64,000 nt of DNA from Lumbricus rubellus (GCA_945859605.1 OX243822.1:25750185-25814184); one strand, 5' to 3'. Positions 10,908-23,049 are shown, counted from the first letter of the stretch. Notes: generated from the sequence alone by a model not told the origin. Numbers and translations are program-made.

Positions 10908-11132
10908 TTATTTTATTATTTTATTTTTTGCCCCGAGGTATACAGGATCCCTCAGGGACTTATCTACCGCCTAATATAAAATCACAGTTATATTACTTTT
11001 AGTATTATTATTATTATTATAATTACTATTATTATTATAATTATTATTATTATTTTTTTTGTGCCCCGAGGTATTTATGATCCCTCAGGGACTTATTGCT
11101 AACTACAGTATAAAAGCCAGTCCAGAATGACC
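10795..11132 (-). mobile_element. Three stacked LINE 3' UTR copies with (AAT)n tails
   Basis: On the minus strand, three copies of a 3' UTR hairpin motif (ccctgagggatc ... ccTcggg), at about 11058-11095, 10928-10960 and 10806-10840, are each followed by an (aat)n-type tract. The longest belongs to the LINE end at 11133-11486. The other two are shorter copies of the same 3' UTR, joined tail to UTR. Confidence 0.6.
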
Positions 11133-11818
<686 letters not shown>

Positions 11819-11910
11819 CGCGCAGGGTCTTCAAGCACCTTCGCGTTAATAATTAATTCAAAAGCAGCACTGAAATCGTCAGTTTCAATCTGGTTTCGTT
11901 ATTAGTGGGT

Positions 11911-12565
11911 GGACCATTGCTCATAGGCTGATTGCTCATAGGCTGATTGCTCATACGCTTATTGCTCATATGGCTCATTGCTCATAGGGTCTATTGCTCA
12001 TAGGCTCATCGGTCATATGCCTAAAAGCAATGAACTTTGGCCTATGTTTAAAACAAATAAACCATTGGCAATATGGGTGACCGTCTTCACGCCTTAGTTT
12101 GTGCTTATCAATTAAGTAGTCAACTATGTGGAAGTGGACATATAAGACAATGAACAAACCTGTTGTTTGGCATGTGAAGTAGTGAACAATCTTTTTTTAA
12201 GTGTAAGGTTTTTTTTATAATTGAACAATTTCATCTCTCATGGTTAGTTATCAAGCTTTTACTTGAACAGTTCAACTTTTTTCTCAAATGTGAACAATTA
12301 CAATGTTATGACCTAGTAAATGTTTATATTTTCAATCAATGTTTTCTTTTCTGTACCTTCATTCGACTAATTTAACTTGTAGCCTATTTTATTATGACCA
12401 ATACACCCTATGACCAATGAGCCATATGAGCAAAAAGATCTATGAGCAAAAGACCCTATGAGCAATGAGCCATATGAGCAAAAAGACCTATGAGCAATAG
12501 ACCCTATGAGCAATGAGCCATATGAGCAATAAGCCTATGAGCAATCAGCCTATGAGCAATGGTCC
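11911..12565. mobile_element. Foldback-type element with tandem-repeat termini
   Basis: Terminal inverted repeats start ggaccattgctcatagg and are themselves arrays of an 11-13-bp unit (ttgctcatagg and variants). The left arm is about 11911-12020 and the right arm, inverted, about 12395-12565. The 375-bp centre has no ORF worth calling. The structure matches foldback-type elements such as the sea urchin TU elements. The related duplicated segment (copy A near 200) lacks this block, so it is a real insertion. Target-site duplication is not clear. Confidence 0.8.
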
Positions 12566-12672
12566 GTACACCCTAAAAGTAATATAACTTCTTTAAGTTT
12601 GAAATAATTATTTTGAGGAAACTTGGCCGTCATGATTGTGTAGGCCTAAATATGAATTGTCTTTAATGATTT

Positions 12673-12990
12673 TCAAATGTTTGCCAAAAGGGGCAAACAA
12701 AGACCAAGAGCTTCATTACGAAGACTTCTAGATAACTTAGACCAGAAAGAAGGACTGACCAGTGTGACCATGCATAGAGAAGCTTTTATGCAATAGCCTA
12801 CTGTGGAAGTTCTACCCTTAGGGACAACCGTGTCACCTTGTGTGGCAGAGCGAAGAAATCTATGGCCTGGAACGGATAGCACAGGCACACAAAGTTCCGT
12901 AAAGATAGATCGGAACTTGTTCTGCAGCCTGCTAGACAATTATTGCGCATGAGCATTACAATTTCAAACTCAAAACGTTTTTCAATGGGC
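12673..12990 (-). pseudogene. CR1-like LINE tail (relic, copy B)
   Basis: The minus-strand frame holds ELCVPVLSVPGHRFLRSA, TQGDTVVPKGRTST and SPSFWSKLSRSLRNEALGL, the same LINE tail as at 455-886 and at the same relative position in the duplicated segment. It is interrupted and non-functional. Confidence 0.7.
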
Positions 12991-13048
12991 AGCCTGTGCA
13001 GTTCTTCCTGTATAAAACTTCACACGCCCGAACTTTGTTATGCCGCCA

Positions 13049-13400
13049 ATCATTGATCGAGTATTCGCATATTACGAATGTTAAGATTTTCAAATATTTA
13101 CGAATATTAACGAAAATTAAAACTGTCAACGAATGTTATATTTGTAAACATGTTCTTTCAAGAAATTCTTTATTCTTAATTTTTATTTTGTTATTTATAA
13201 AAATGTTTAACTGTTATTGAATGAATTGTACAAAACTGAGTTAGCCTACGCACAGGCCCATATCGGCAAGCGACAGTAACTGTAGGTTTATTGTTACAAA
13301 CTTCAAGATCGAGTATTTTAATTGTGACTCGAAGTCTTAATATTCGTAAATATTCGTAAATATTAGTTAACGAATTAAAGCGAACCACCGAAACCGATAA
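13049..13400. mobile_element. ~350-bp AT-rich insertion with inverted ends
   Basis: This block is absent at the corresponding place of copy A (about 885-890). Its ends resemble each other in inverse orientation (gatcgagtattcgcatatta at the left; cgagtattttaattgtgact and repeated aatattcgtaaat at the right). Boundaries are approximate. No ORF. Confidence 0.45.
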
Positions 13401-13794
13401 TCAGGAAAGCCGTAGCATTAAAGGCAGATTGTAACTGATAAAATGTGTGAAAGGGTTTAGCCCGTAAAGATAGCATTGCCATAATATGGCATTGTTATAT
13501 TATAAGCTTAGTGAGTCAACTCTCGGGCATGTAAATGCATGCATCAGTGTTGTGTCAGCTTCGACTGGAACTTATAAGCCAGCGACGTTCCGAACAAACC
13601 TGACGAAGATGGTAGAAGCACGTGAGACATGCATTCCTAACGTGTTCTAAAAGGGTCAATTCCTGGCTTTATAGATTGACACCCAAATCATGCACGATGG
13701 TAAAACAAAGTCATGACAGGAAAGCGATAGGCCTATTGGGCATAGATTTGGCAGATCGATTTTAAAAGAGACCGAATTTAGACTACGACTTTAT

Positions 13795-14277
13795 CTTATC
13801 TTATCTTATCTGACAATTTATAAAGCGCTTCTTGCAGCAAGAGCCTTTCAGAAGCGCTCCCAGTGCGTTCATCTCCGAGAAAAAAGGAAAGTTTTTAGAC
13901 GAGAGAAAGATGAGGATACACTACCAGAGAGGATGGCAGAGCGAACTGATGGGGGAAGCCCATTCCATAGGGAGGGACCAATGCAGGCAAATGATCTGGA
14001 TTGCGCCATGGTGGTCCTGACTCGCGGGACAAAGATGTCAAGCCGATCAGAGGACCTAAGAGGACGCAGGGAAGTGGCAGAAAGGGGGCGAAGTATCTGA
14101 TCACACAGATACTTCGGAGCAAGACCCATTTGAGACTTGATGACCAAAATTAGGACCTTAAATTGTATACGGGTCGAGAATGGAAGCCAGTGAAGCTGTT
14201 CAGTCATGAATGAAGAAATGTGGGAGAATCGAGGAAGGCGGGCAATGAGCCTAAAAGCACGTGAGACATGCTTTAAT
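13795..14277 (-). mobile_element. CR1-like LINE 3' end, inserted in copy B
   Basis: The minus-strand frame from about 14277 reads QLHWLPFSTRIQFKVLILVI, LAPKYLCDQILRPL, VPRVRTTMAQSRSFACIGPS and LWNGLPPSVRS, then FSRLKTFLFSR and a stop. This is the canonical tail of CR1-like LINEs. The 3' end reads into a (gataa)n-type tail (plus strand: ttatcttatcttatctt, 13793-13810). Copy A lacks it between about 1216 and 1225, so it inserted after the duplication. Confidence 0.8.
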
Positions 14278-14593
14278 AAGATAAACGGCTTCTTTTCGGG
14301 GCACCGTTTAGGCCTACCGTTTATCAATATTATGATAATACAAATTAGTAGGCCTAATATTAATGCATAGCCGATAAGTAATATGTCTAGGCCTATATCT
14401 ATATTTGAAAGTTTAACATGCTATACCTGCTGACTGCTGTATATAACCTGTTGTATATAACCTGTATTATAATATGTGTATAATCTTCTGTAGAAGTACA
14501 GGACATGAATATGCACGATGTGTCCTTAAATATGCATGTGTGCGGATTTGTTTGTATACGCGTGTCCTTGATTCAACCAGTAAAAAAGTCTCA

Positions 14594-15358
14594 ATGGCTG
14601 GATACGATGATGTGCACGAAATGACGTCAGGGCTGATGCAGATGTCCCTCGACAACTTTACGGATACGGTGTCTGAGGTATTTGGGTCCGACCGCATTGA
14701 CTACTACCATGCCAGACGCGATTATCACACCATCCGGAGATGGTATGATATGGTCAGGACTCCAATCGAAAAGAGAGAATCCATGGGAAAGCTGGAAAGG
14801 AATGCAGATCGTGTGGACAATATGCGCCGGTACCTGCGAAAAGCGAAGGACAATTACGAACATGTACACGGTTTGATGAGAGCGGAATGCCTTGCATTGC
14901 TGATGTACACGGCTGACTCTAGAAGACCCTTCCACAGACAGTACAATTTGGATTCGGCAGCGAAAGACTGGAGAATGTACAAGACCTACACCAGACTTCT
15001 GTTGTCCGCCCTAAGAAAACTGGGCAGAAAGCGTTCCTACCGCCCACCTTCAAATAGACCACTTTATCGTGGAATCCGATACGATCTTGATCCGCCGGCA
15101 GCCAATCGAGTTTTCTGGACGACGTTCACGTCGACTACCATGAGCTTGAGGACCGCAGAAAGATTTGCCGGACGTGACGGAATAATACTGAAGTTTAAAC
15201 CACCGCATTCACGTTACGCAGTGAAAACCGGGAGGTTGTCGTCCTTCGGAGAGGAAGAGGTCCTTATACCTCCGTTCGTGGCGTTTGATTTCCTGGGTAC
15301 CAGCTATAGAGGGTTCTATCGCTTCAGAACATCCGAAACACAAGAGTTTATTGGTTAA
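14594..15358 (+). CDS. Mono-ADP-ribosyltransferase (arginine-type, R-S-E), copy 2
   Basis: An intronless ORF, 254 residues from the ATG at 14594. An in-frame ATG at 14474 would add 40 residues, but those fall in the conserved non-coding leader shared with copy 1 and the ATG context at 14594 (tctcaatggctg) is the conserved one, so I use 14594. Landmarks are Arg in RPLYRGI (R159), the TFTSTTMSL stretch (S180), in which the usual S-T-S reads S-T-T, and the FGEEEVLIPP loop (E220 and E222). It is homologous along its whole length to copy 1 but lacks the Tyr/Glu-rich N-terminal tract. No signal peptide or membrane segment is visible. The predicted activity is transfer of ADP-ribose from NAD+ to arginine; whether the Ser-to-Thr change matters is unknown. 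Confidence 0.83.
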   Translation: MAGYDDVHEMTSGLMQMSLDNFTDTVSEVFGSDRIDYYHARRDYHTIRRWYDMVRTPIEKRESMGKLERNADRVDNMRRYLRKAKDNYEHVHGLMRAECLALLMYTADSRRPFHRQYNLDSAAKDWRMYKTYTRLLLSALRKLGRKRSYRPPSNRPLYRGIRYDLDPPAANRVFWTTFTSTTMSLRTAERFAGRDGIILKFKPPHSRYAVKTGRLSSFGEEEVLIPPFVAFDFLGTSYRGFYRFRTSETQEFIG

Positions 15359-15364
15359 GGCATT

Positions 15365-16130
15365 TTCGACTGGGCTTGCGTTAGGAATGCCATCTTATGT
15401 GCCATTCCGCACTCAACCTATACTCGTTTGAGACGTCCTTTGACGACCAACATGTCTATTATTTGCCTTTTGTTACCTTTTCTTGTAAATTAGCCATTAA
15501 ACAGCCTAGTTGAAAGTGCAAACAATTCGCCGCATATAATTAACATTCTACACAAAAGCAGCTTCTATTTTATCCAAGACATCATCGTAATCGTATAAAC
15601 GTAACATTTCTAATACGCAAGTAATTACTGTTCATTGTTCAATCAAGGTTATAGTTTAGCGCTGATAATTTCAACCTTTGAGAAGTAAGCTCAACTCTGT
15701 CTCTAGACGACGTATCTTTAATAATGCTTTGATGTGCGTAGCAACTGTTGTTAAATCTAAACCGTTTGAAATAGCTTTTTAATAGACGACGTGTCTTTAA
15801 AAATCCTTGTAAGTGCAATTTTCGAATGGTAACCATTGATTCTATAAGCTTACCTTTGCATTAGCTTTGAATTCGATGCATTAGTTATTAGGATTATATT
15901 ATGGATGTGGACTCTAATTTAACACCTTTTAATAGCAGCTTTGCCATTCAATGTGTAGACCTATTGGTTAGACTCGACCCGGACCACCACGGAGTCACGG
16001 AATACTCTCTCGGACAACTCTCATGACTCAACGCAGCGCTCGTGAATAAGCTGGTGCCCCACGCTTGGCTTTCGAGTGGCGCTTTAGAAATTTTGAGTTT
16101 ACGATTACGATTACGATTCGATGTGTAGGC
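15365..16130. other. 3' flank of ADP-ribosyltransferase copy 2
   Basis: Homologous to 2345-2990 of copy A up to about 15970. About 155 bases (15975-16125), including (acgatt)n-like words, are unique to copy B. There is no further gene. Confidence 0.5.
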
Positions 16131-16139
16131 TATTATAAT

Positions 16140-16380
16140 TATGTTGTTTAATATAAACTTTTAAATGACATCATTGATAATTGGTGCATCTTTAGTTATA
16201 TTTAAATGTCAATTACAACAATCGAGTAGGCCTATAATGTGTTTAAAAAATCTAAACTTGATAGTATTGGTAATTGGTGCATCGTTAATTACATTCAAAT
16301 GTCATTGACAACAATCGAGCATAGGCCTATGCTGTTTAATCCAAACTGTTAAAATTAATGATAGCATTGATAATAATTTA
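16140..16380. repeat. Diverged ~90-bp minisatellite (copy B)
   Basis: About three diverged units of the minisatellite at 2985-3795, with shared words tgttgtttaat, attggtaattggtgcatc and caacaatcgag. Confidence 0.65.
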
Positions 16381-16567
16381 ATACTATTGATATATATATA
16401 ATTTGTTAGGTTATGTTTTATATGTTATATTTTAGAAGTACATATATCACTGAAAGACATTTGTATGCTGCATCTGGATAAAAATGAATCAAGTGAAAGA
16501 ATCTGTGTCTGTGTACTTTCAGTGTGTAAAGTGTGTAAATGGTGTAAACACTGTTTGTATGTGCACT

Positions 16568-16762
16568 TGTTATAGCGCCTCTTCCAGCTCTCAACCGCTA
16601 CTCAGAGGCGCTCCAGACTACAGCGCGGACACTGCATCGGAGTTTCACGCTGAGCGATTGTGAGTGAAGGTCTTGCCCAAGGTCCTTACGCGGAGAGGTG
16701 GATTCGAACCTCGAACCTTCCGGCTTCAAGGCAACGACGCCACCACTACACCACCGCGCCCC
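16568..16762 (-). mobile_element. tRNA-derived SINE
   Basis: On the minus strand the element starts ggggcgcggtggtgtagtgg (A-box-like), continues to a B-box-like ggttcgaatcc near 16690, then gaccttgggcaagaccttca, and ends with a short inverted pair (gagcgcctctgag / ctggaagaggcgctata). The tRNA-like head does not close as a cloverleaf acceptor stem, so this is a SINE and not a tRNA gene. The tail agcgcctata-type end resembles the LINE 3' ends in this window. Confidence 0.75.
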
Positions 16763-17159
16763 ACAAATGTGTGTGGCCTACTCTTGACAGCTGCATAAAA
16801 GTGTAACAAACACTATTTACGTATATCAGGTACTTGAAATCCAAAATGCTATTGTCTCGAGCATTACCTTCATCTGCAGGCTTTAGTAATCGTAATTGAA
16901 GTCAGATCTACATTGTTCTTTTCGGCGGGAGGGGGCAGAAGCAACACAGACAAAAAAATAACAATTGCTTTGATTGCAATACAGATCGATTGCGCCAAAT
17001 AATGAGACCTCAACTCTGTTAACTCGGTAAAGAAGTAATCCCATGAATTCGTCTATGGAATTGAACTCACATCCCCAGTCGAAATCGAGTTCGTAGCCAA
17101 ATAGCCAAAGTACTCCGTTCAACGCATAGTGATGGTGCGGATGCAAATGACACCAAAAT

Positions 17160-18146
17160 AACTAAGATTTTGATCCTGTTACCTCGATGCAAAAGCAATC
17201 AGATAATGTTAGAATACATGTAGGTTTTAAAGTTTAGAGCATACGACCTAATTGAAACTCTCCGAAATCATGCATCGCCAATATTATTTCAAAAACAACA
17301 GAAAAACATGGTGTGTTCGAACGACACGTGTAGGCCTATGTGGTAAGGCAAGACAATTGGATACACAGTATATCCTACTTGAAATACAATTCTTATTTCC
17401 ACTGAATTTTTGTCTTGTCTTGCATTATTTTTTATTTCACTGTAGGCCTATTTTGTCAAATTTCGAATTTGTTTATAAAGAAATAAAGATCCAATAAGGA
17501 TCTAAAAGTATATATTTTGAATCTAAATCGTCCATAATTATGTGGGAGTGATTCGAAATAGTACTCTACTGACAGTGATTTTTCCACAGCAACTTTAACT
17601 GGATCCAGATATACTGGGTACAGTAGGCCTACATATAAGCTTAGATTAATAACCTTCACGTGATGCGAATGCGTGAAATGTTGAAACTTAAGTTAATGTT
17701 GAGTAATAATGTAGATAGTTGGACTCGCAATTCATCGGACTCTTCTTCTTTGTCGTTTCCTTTCAGTTAGACGATCAACATCGATCGCTAATACATGTAT
17801 GTATACCCGTTGCAAAGATCCTTGTCGCATGGTGTAGTGCACACTTTGAAGTACGGGTATGTCGTCTGCTTTACGCATGTACGGTTCAGACCAACCGCAT
17901 TCATGCAAAATCTGGTCTTTGCATATAATCGTTCAGTCCCATCTAATGAAAATAAAATATAATATAGCTCTATACATATCATACTGGTCTAGCCTCTGTC
18001 GACCAGTCCTGCCTCCGACCTCGCGGCTCGCAGTCCATCGAGCGGCCACGGGGGAGCTGTTACTACTGCTGCTGCTACTATAGACCTACTGCTACTACTA
18101 CTGCAGCTATAGTACCACTATATTCATTTTTATAATTATTAGTATC
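17160..18146. other. No gene recognised
   Basis: AT-rich unique sequence, ending in a short ctg/cta trinucleotide patch (18059-18110). Only short ORFs without recognisable content. Confidence 0.45.
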
Positions 18147-18154
18147 AGCATTGC

Positions 18155-19669
18155 CAGGGGCGCCGTTAGGCGTACGCACTTACGCAAGTGCGTACAGCGC
18201 GGAAAAGCTAAAAAAAAATTTTTTTTAAATTGTAAATTAAAGAATTAAGCGATGAAATTCTATTGAATCTATTGACAAGGGCGGATACAGAAACTTTGGA
18301 CGGGAAGGGGGGGGGGGGCAAAAATTAGGCCTGTTTAAACTGTGAAAAATTACCTCTATATGCGTATATATATACTCAAAATGGAGCAAAAAGCTTATGC
18401 TGGTGATACTCATAATCGCCAGTTAGGCATATAGGCCTACGGTATATACTGGGGCGCCGACTCTGCGAGGCCCGTGAGTGCTCAGCACCACCAGAAATTG
18501 GCCATGCGAGGCCCTCCTATGCATGGGCACCACCTGAAATCAGCCGGCAAGATGTGCTTTTAAGATACTTTTTCTCTGTTGGGATTGCGTATCTATAAAA
18601 ATCATTCCTTCTTTAGTATAGGCTACTTTTTAAAATCTTAGTTAGTTCACCTTACAAGTTCTCCAGCTTTATCCCATCTGGCAGTCTGAACTCCATTGGT
18701 CCTAAGCCGATCAGCGAATGCGAGGAAATTAACCCCGATATCCTGCTTATTCGATCCGCTTCCGTCATTTTTTTTATTACGGACGAAGGCGACGATTTGA
18801 ATGACATTGTTTCTGTAGGCCTATAGTGTATACAATACATGCTTCTTTAGGCCTATAGTGTATACATGCTCAATAGTGTTCTTCAGTGCTCGAGAGTCAC
18901 CTCCCAGCATCATAAAATCGGGATAATGTTTTGTCTTTAAAAACCACTTGAAATACTATTTGAAAAACTATTTCACAGTGTTAATATTGGCTCACTAAAC
19001 AGTGGCCAATTGTCTGATTTCTTGTGCAAAATTTGAGTATGTTGACCTAATTGAGGGAGAGTGCTCCAAGACGCCCATGAAAACGAAGATTGTGCTTTCT
19101 TCTGTGTGGATTCCAAGAGAAATAGGCTACATCAAACACAAAGAATGATCCAAAAAAATTAAATTGGGAAGAACATTATTTTATTGAAGTTTTAAATCAT
19201 GTCTTTATGCAATGAGATAACAGGAAATTTTGACAAGGATGTCATGACGTCAAAATTATAGCCTAAGGTTCTACCACCGCAGTGTGACAATAAAATATCG
19301 AAAATGGGGAGGAGCACATCCCGTTCCCAAACCCCTTCCCTGCTTGGCGCTGTGCTTCTCGGCGATCATACTTTGGCCGCGAGTTCGTCCCTTAAAACCA
19401 GGACCAAGTCTCCGCCTATATGAACAGTGGTGATTTCAATAAGTCTCCTATAAAAAAGGGTCCCAAAAATTTTCGCGCGCTGACGCGCGCATATTTTCAC
19501 ATTTTTGGGGCACCCCCACTCTTCGGCTCAACTCGGCGCCTATGTATATACATACATACATTATATATAAATATATATGTATATATATAAGCTCGTATCG
19601 ATCGCTGTTCGCTTCATATTATTTTGTGCAAGTTGTGCGTACAGGAAAAAAATCCTGGCGGCGCCGCTG
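18155..19669. mobile_element. Non-autonomous hAT-type transposon (1.5 kb)
   Basis: Terminal inverted repeats caggggcgccg (left) and, inverted, cagcggcgccg (right) are flanked by an exact 8-bp duplication agcattgc (18147-18154 and 19670-19677). The CAG start and 8-bp duplication are the hAT signature. No transposase ORF is present. A second candidate element is nested inside (18450-19543). Confidence 0.8.
18450..19543. mobile_element. Nested transposon-like element
   Basis: The ends tggggcgccgac and, inverted, ataggcgccgag lie next to gtatatac on both sides (18442-18449 and 19544-19551). The flanking sequence is partly low complexity, so the 8-bp match could be chance. A hAT-style start (caagggcggatacagaaact) also occurs just outside at 18277. 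No ORF is recognised. Confidence 0.45.
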
Positions 19670-19712
19670 AGCATTGCATTAGCCATTAAAATTAATATGG
19701 AACTGGGGTTAA

Positions 19713-20305
19713 TCTATATAAATAAAAATGAAACTTTCCAATAGTTTGTTGCCAGTGTTCTCGGAAAGTTACGCACCGATTGTTTTGAAAATTTACCAAA
19801 ACCTTCCATTCCAATAAGACCGTGTTGAAATATGTTTTTCCCGGAAAAACGCAATCTTTTCCACAAAAAGTGAACTTTGCATTCCATTCGACCGCCATTT
19901 GCAAATTCAACAAAACCGCAGGGTTACCAGATTTCCGAAACACTTTGTCCCGAAATCACGTTGTAAAGTCGCCCAAAAGTCGCGAATGACCAACTTTATC
20001 GCTGTGGGGAAGGAACGGTATGAGGGAGGAAAGAAGGAAGAGGGAGCGGGACGAAGAGGGAGGGGAGGGACCGGAGGGAAGGTATGGAGAAGGCAGGGAT
20101 GCAGGGAGGCAGAGGGAAGGAGGGAGGGGAGGGAAATGGGACTGGAGGTGGGAGAGGAAGGAGGAGAGTGTGGAGGGGGAGGTGAAGTGGGAAGGGGAGG
20201 TGGGACGGAAACGGGGAGGGGAGGGGACGGGGAGGGGAATTTAGGTAGGGAGGGATGGTTGGACGCTTTTTTCAGCCACAGCAACGCGTGGCCGGGTACA
20301 GCTAG
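19713..20305 (+). mobile_element. Helitron-like (Helentron-type) non-autonomous element 1
   Basis: It begins tctatataaataaaaatg and ends cgtggccgggtacagctag, sits between A (19712) and T (20306), and has no target-site duplication or terminal inverted repeats. These are Helitron-type termini (5' TC, 3' CTRR, A-T target). The 5' 180 bases match element 3 (47205). The inner right half (20010-20240) is G-rich purine repeat (gggagg, ggaagg). It has no Rep/helicase ORF. Confidence 0.8.
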
Positions 20306-20309
20306 TAGC

Positions 20310-20590
20310 TTAATAATTATTTTAAAAGCCATATTGTTGTATTTTAGTGTTTTATTTAGTTCAGTGTTTGTTGTTCCTACCGTTCAATAGGTAATAATCA
20401 GCAAGTCCGCAAAATTTCTCGGTGTCTAAGCAACTTGCTTTATGCATGTTTCTTGGACAGAATCCGTCACAGACGTAGCACTGGAGAGCTTCAGAAATAG
20501 CAACGAGAAAACAAACAATAATTAGTTATAATCGCCTTCTGGATTTTTATGCACGTGGACATTTTTAATTATGCAAATATCGATCGGTTC
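20310..20590. other. No gene recognised
   Basis: Unique AT-rich spacer between a Helitron-like element and a foldback array. Confidence 0.4.
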
Positions 20591-20820
20591 CAGGACTGTT
20601 CATCAAAGGACGGTACATCAAAGGAAATGCTCATCAAAGGACGATTCATCAAAGGAATGTTCATCAAAGGACAAGTCGTCAAGGGACTCTTCATAAATGG
20701 ACTGTTCATCAAGGACGGTTCATAACCCTTGATGAACAGTCCCTTGATGAATAGCTCCTTGATGCAAATCCCTTGATAACCCCCCACCCTCCATCAGAAA
20801 TTTCTGGCTAAGCCACTGCT
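20590..20820. mobile_element. Foldback-like array of a 13-15-bp unit
   Basis: About nine direct copies of a unit like gttcatcaaaggac (20597-20717) are followed by four inverted copies (cccttgatgaacagt and similar, 20727-20775), so a transcript would fold on itself. Just beyond, at 20775-20819, the minus strand reads cagtggcttagccagaaatt, a hAT-like terminus. Its partner was not found, and target-site duplications were not seen. Confidence 0.6.
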
Positions 20821-21012
20821 CATGCACACCTAAGCTGGATGACATGATGACATCCCAGTAGAAATAAACAAACGTTGACTCCCAGCCGCTGCAGCAATCA
20901 GAATGTGTGACTAACTTGCAAGTGTGTAGTCGCCCATCCCACCGTTGTCAACCATTCTCAGAGTTAGCCAGTTTCGTCTGCTTACTGCTGGTCTACAGTC
21001 TGCTAAGCGCAA

Positions 21013-21015
21013 TTG

Positions 21016-21060
<45 letters not shown>

Positions 21061-21405
21061 ATAAGTCATAGATAGGCAGAGACATACACAGACAGATGTA
21101 GACAGTCACAGACAGATGTAAACAGGCGCAGACAGACGCAAGCAGGTATCCATAGACTGAAATAGACAGATATAATACAGACATAGATAGACAGTCACAG
21201 ATAGACATAGACAGGCATGCATAGAGAGCCATAGAAAGCAGATGCAGACAGACAGACAGGCAGACATACATTGGCAGACATACATGTAGACAGACATAGA
21301 TGCCCACATAATACATAGTTATACATACATACAGTCATACATAGCAAGTTGCTCATAGACAGACATAATTAGACAGACACCGACGGACAAACGTAAACAA
21401 GTGAT

Positions 21406-21495
<90 letters not shown>

Positions 21496-21590
21496 GGACG
21501 GACGGACGGACGGACGGACGGACAGACAGACAGACAGACAGACACCCACACAGATGGACAGACAGACATATGGACAGACTACCTATGATT
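21013..21590. repeat. (GT)n and (CAGA)n/(CGGA)n microsatellite tract
   Basis: A gt run at 21013-21060, degenerate cagacata-type repeats to about 21405, then about 85 bases of perfect caga repeats, a short perfect cgga block (21493-21520) and more caga. Cys/Ser/Leu-rich ORFs here are periodicity artefacts. Confidence 0.95.
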
Positions 21591-21599
21591 CAATTATCT

Positions 21600-22272
21600 G
21601 CATCAGTGTAAGCATAATATGTGGGCCTAACAAGCCTAAGCTTAGTCAACCATTCTCCTACTACGTACCTGTCGTAGTTGAGCTCAACAACAAAACAGTG
21701 AGCGTTGACACTAGAAAGAAACCGACCATCTTCGGTTGAATGTAATGTAATGTAATGCGAATGTAAATCTCCGAGAATTTCTCAGCGCCCACAAAAGCCA
21801 CATCACGGAGACCAGCTTATTCACCAGTCTTCTTGAAATCTCCTATTGCTTCTGTACTGCATGTAAACCTACTCGAGCTGAATTTATAGAACTACTGGAT
21901 TTCATACCGTTCAGTCGAAACTTGTCGTCATTAATAATTATTGCAATGCTTTTGCTAAGGATTCTGTTCGTATTCCCTTTGCAATCGATAAAATTATGAT
22001 GAATCCTTAATCATCTTTAAAAAGTTGAAATTGTTATGAAAACTTCAAGAACGTTATCAGAAATAAATGCGAAAAAGAGCATGAAAGATGTCAATGCACA
22101 AAACAAAGATTTAACATTTAATCTTTGATCATTCCAAACGAAAGCACGTGCAATAAGACAAATGAGTTTGTTTATTAAACAAGAAATACAGGGCCTACTG
22201 GAAATACGACAAAGGTAACAAAAACACGATTTTATTATGTCTCGCCTCAAATAACTGTTGTCAAATGAACTT
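21600..22272. other. Repeat-derived sequence, no gene
   Basis: 21660-21740 resembles 25100-25190 (cctgtcgtagttg and gaaagaaaccg). 21900-22010 resembles 29270-29340 (gctaaggattc and ccctttgcaat). These are copies of one dispersed repeat broken up by later insertions. No coding content. Confidence 0.5.
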
Positions 22273-23049
22273 GGTAATGCCATGGGCGCCCGCAGCATAG
22301 GTCAAGGGGGGTCGCGTGACCCTCCCTGGAAAGCATGACAAAATATTAGCAATAGCACTTTCTGGGCAAATGTTAGTGGTTAAACGGGACAGCTTGCCCA
22401 ACAGTCATTGTGTTCTTTTTCTTTTACTTCACCAACTTTTGGGGTATATCTTGTGGTTATCTCTACATATTCGGTACTACTTTAACCCGTTACTCAGTCA
22501 TAATTATGTATATTATTGTATATTAGGCCTGCATAGAGTCAGACGTCAGAGGAACAGTCTTTCAACCACTCAGGTCATCAGGGTATACGGTAATCGGATA
22601 TGCCGACTATAGCTAGCCGTAGACTCGTAGAGGTTGCCGTCAATCCCCACTTGTAAGTTTGATGGCACCCTAATTGTCTTCCTGTGATGCAGGTCAATGG
22701 TCAATCTGCCAGTCTAATGCAGCCTGGCATCTTGTACCCATATGCTCTCTTTTCTAAGAATGCACAAGGAAGATAGGACACAAAAGTTTACAGTATATCA
22801 AATTTCAGCTGTGGACTTGTGGTAGGCTATGCATTTACAGGGCTGTCCAGCCTCTTTTGAATAATTATTGGTGATTCGGCTTGTGGATAAAGCTGTCACG
22901 ACATTATACCGGTATGTATAGTGTTGATGTTATTATCAAAAATACAGTGACCCTAAGCTTGTGGAGGTATAAGCTCATTCACTGTTCATAAATCTTGCTC
23001 TACTGCCGTCAAAGTTTTAGTTTTTCATACTTTATTTACCTGGTAAAAC

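Larger units (their letters stand above)
11826..17160. repeat. Segmental duplication, copy B (ADP-ribosyltransferase locus 2)
   Basis: Counterpart of 90-4300 (see copy A for landmarks). Relative to copy A it carries extra sequence at 11911-12565 (foldback element), roughly 13049-13400 (AT-rich, inverted ends), 13795-14277 (CR1-like LINE end), about 15975-16125 and 16568-16762 (tRNA-derived SINE). Confidence 0.75.

Noticed and set aside
14474..14593. Upstream ATG extending ADP-ribosyltransferase copy 2 by 40 residues
   Set aside because: The stretch is homologous to non-coding leader of copy 1, which has no such frame, and the downstream ATG context is the conserved one.
21319..21570. Cys/Leu/Ser/Val repeat protein
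   Set aside because: Translation of a tetranucleotide microsatellite.
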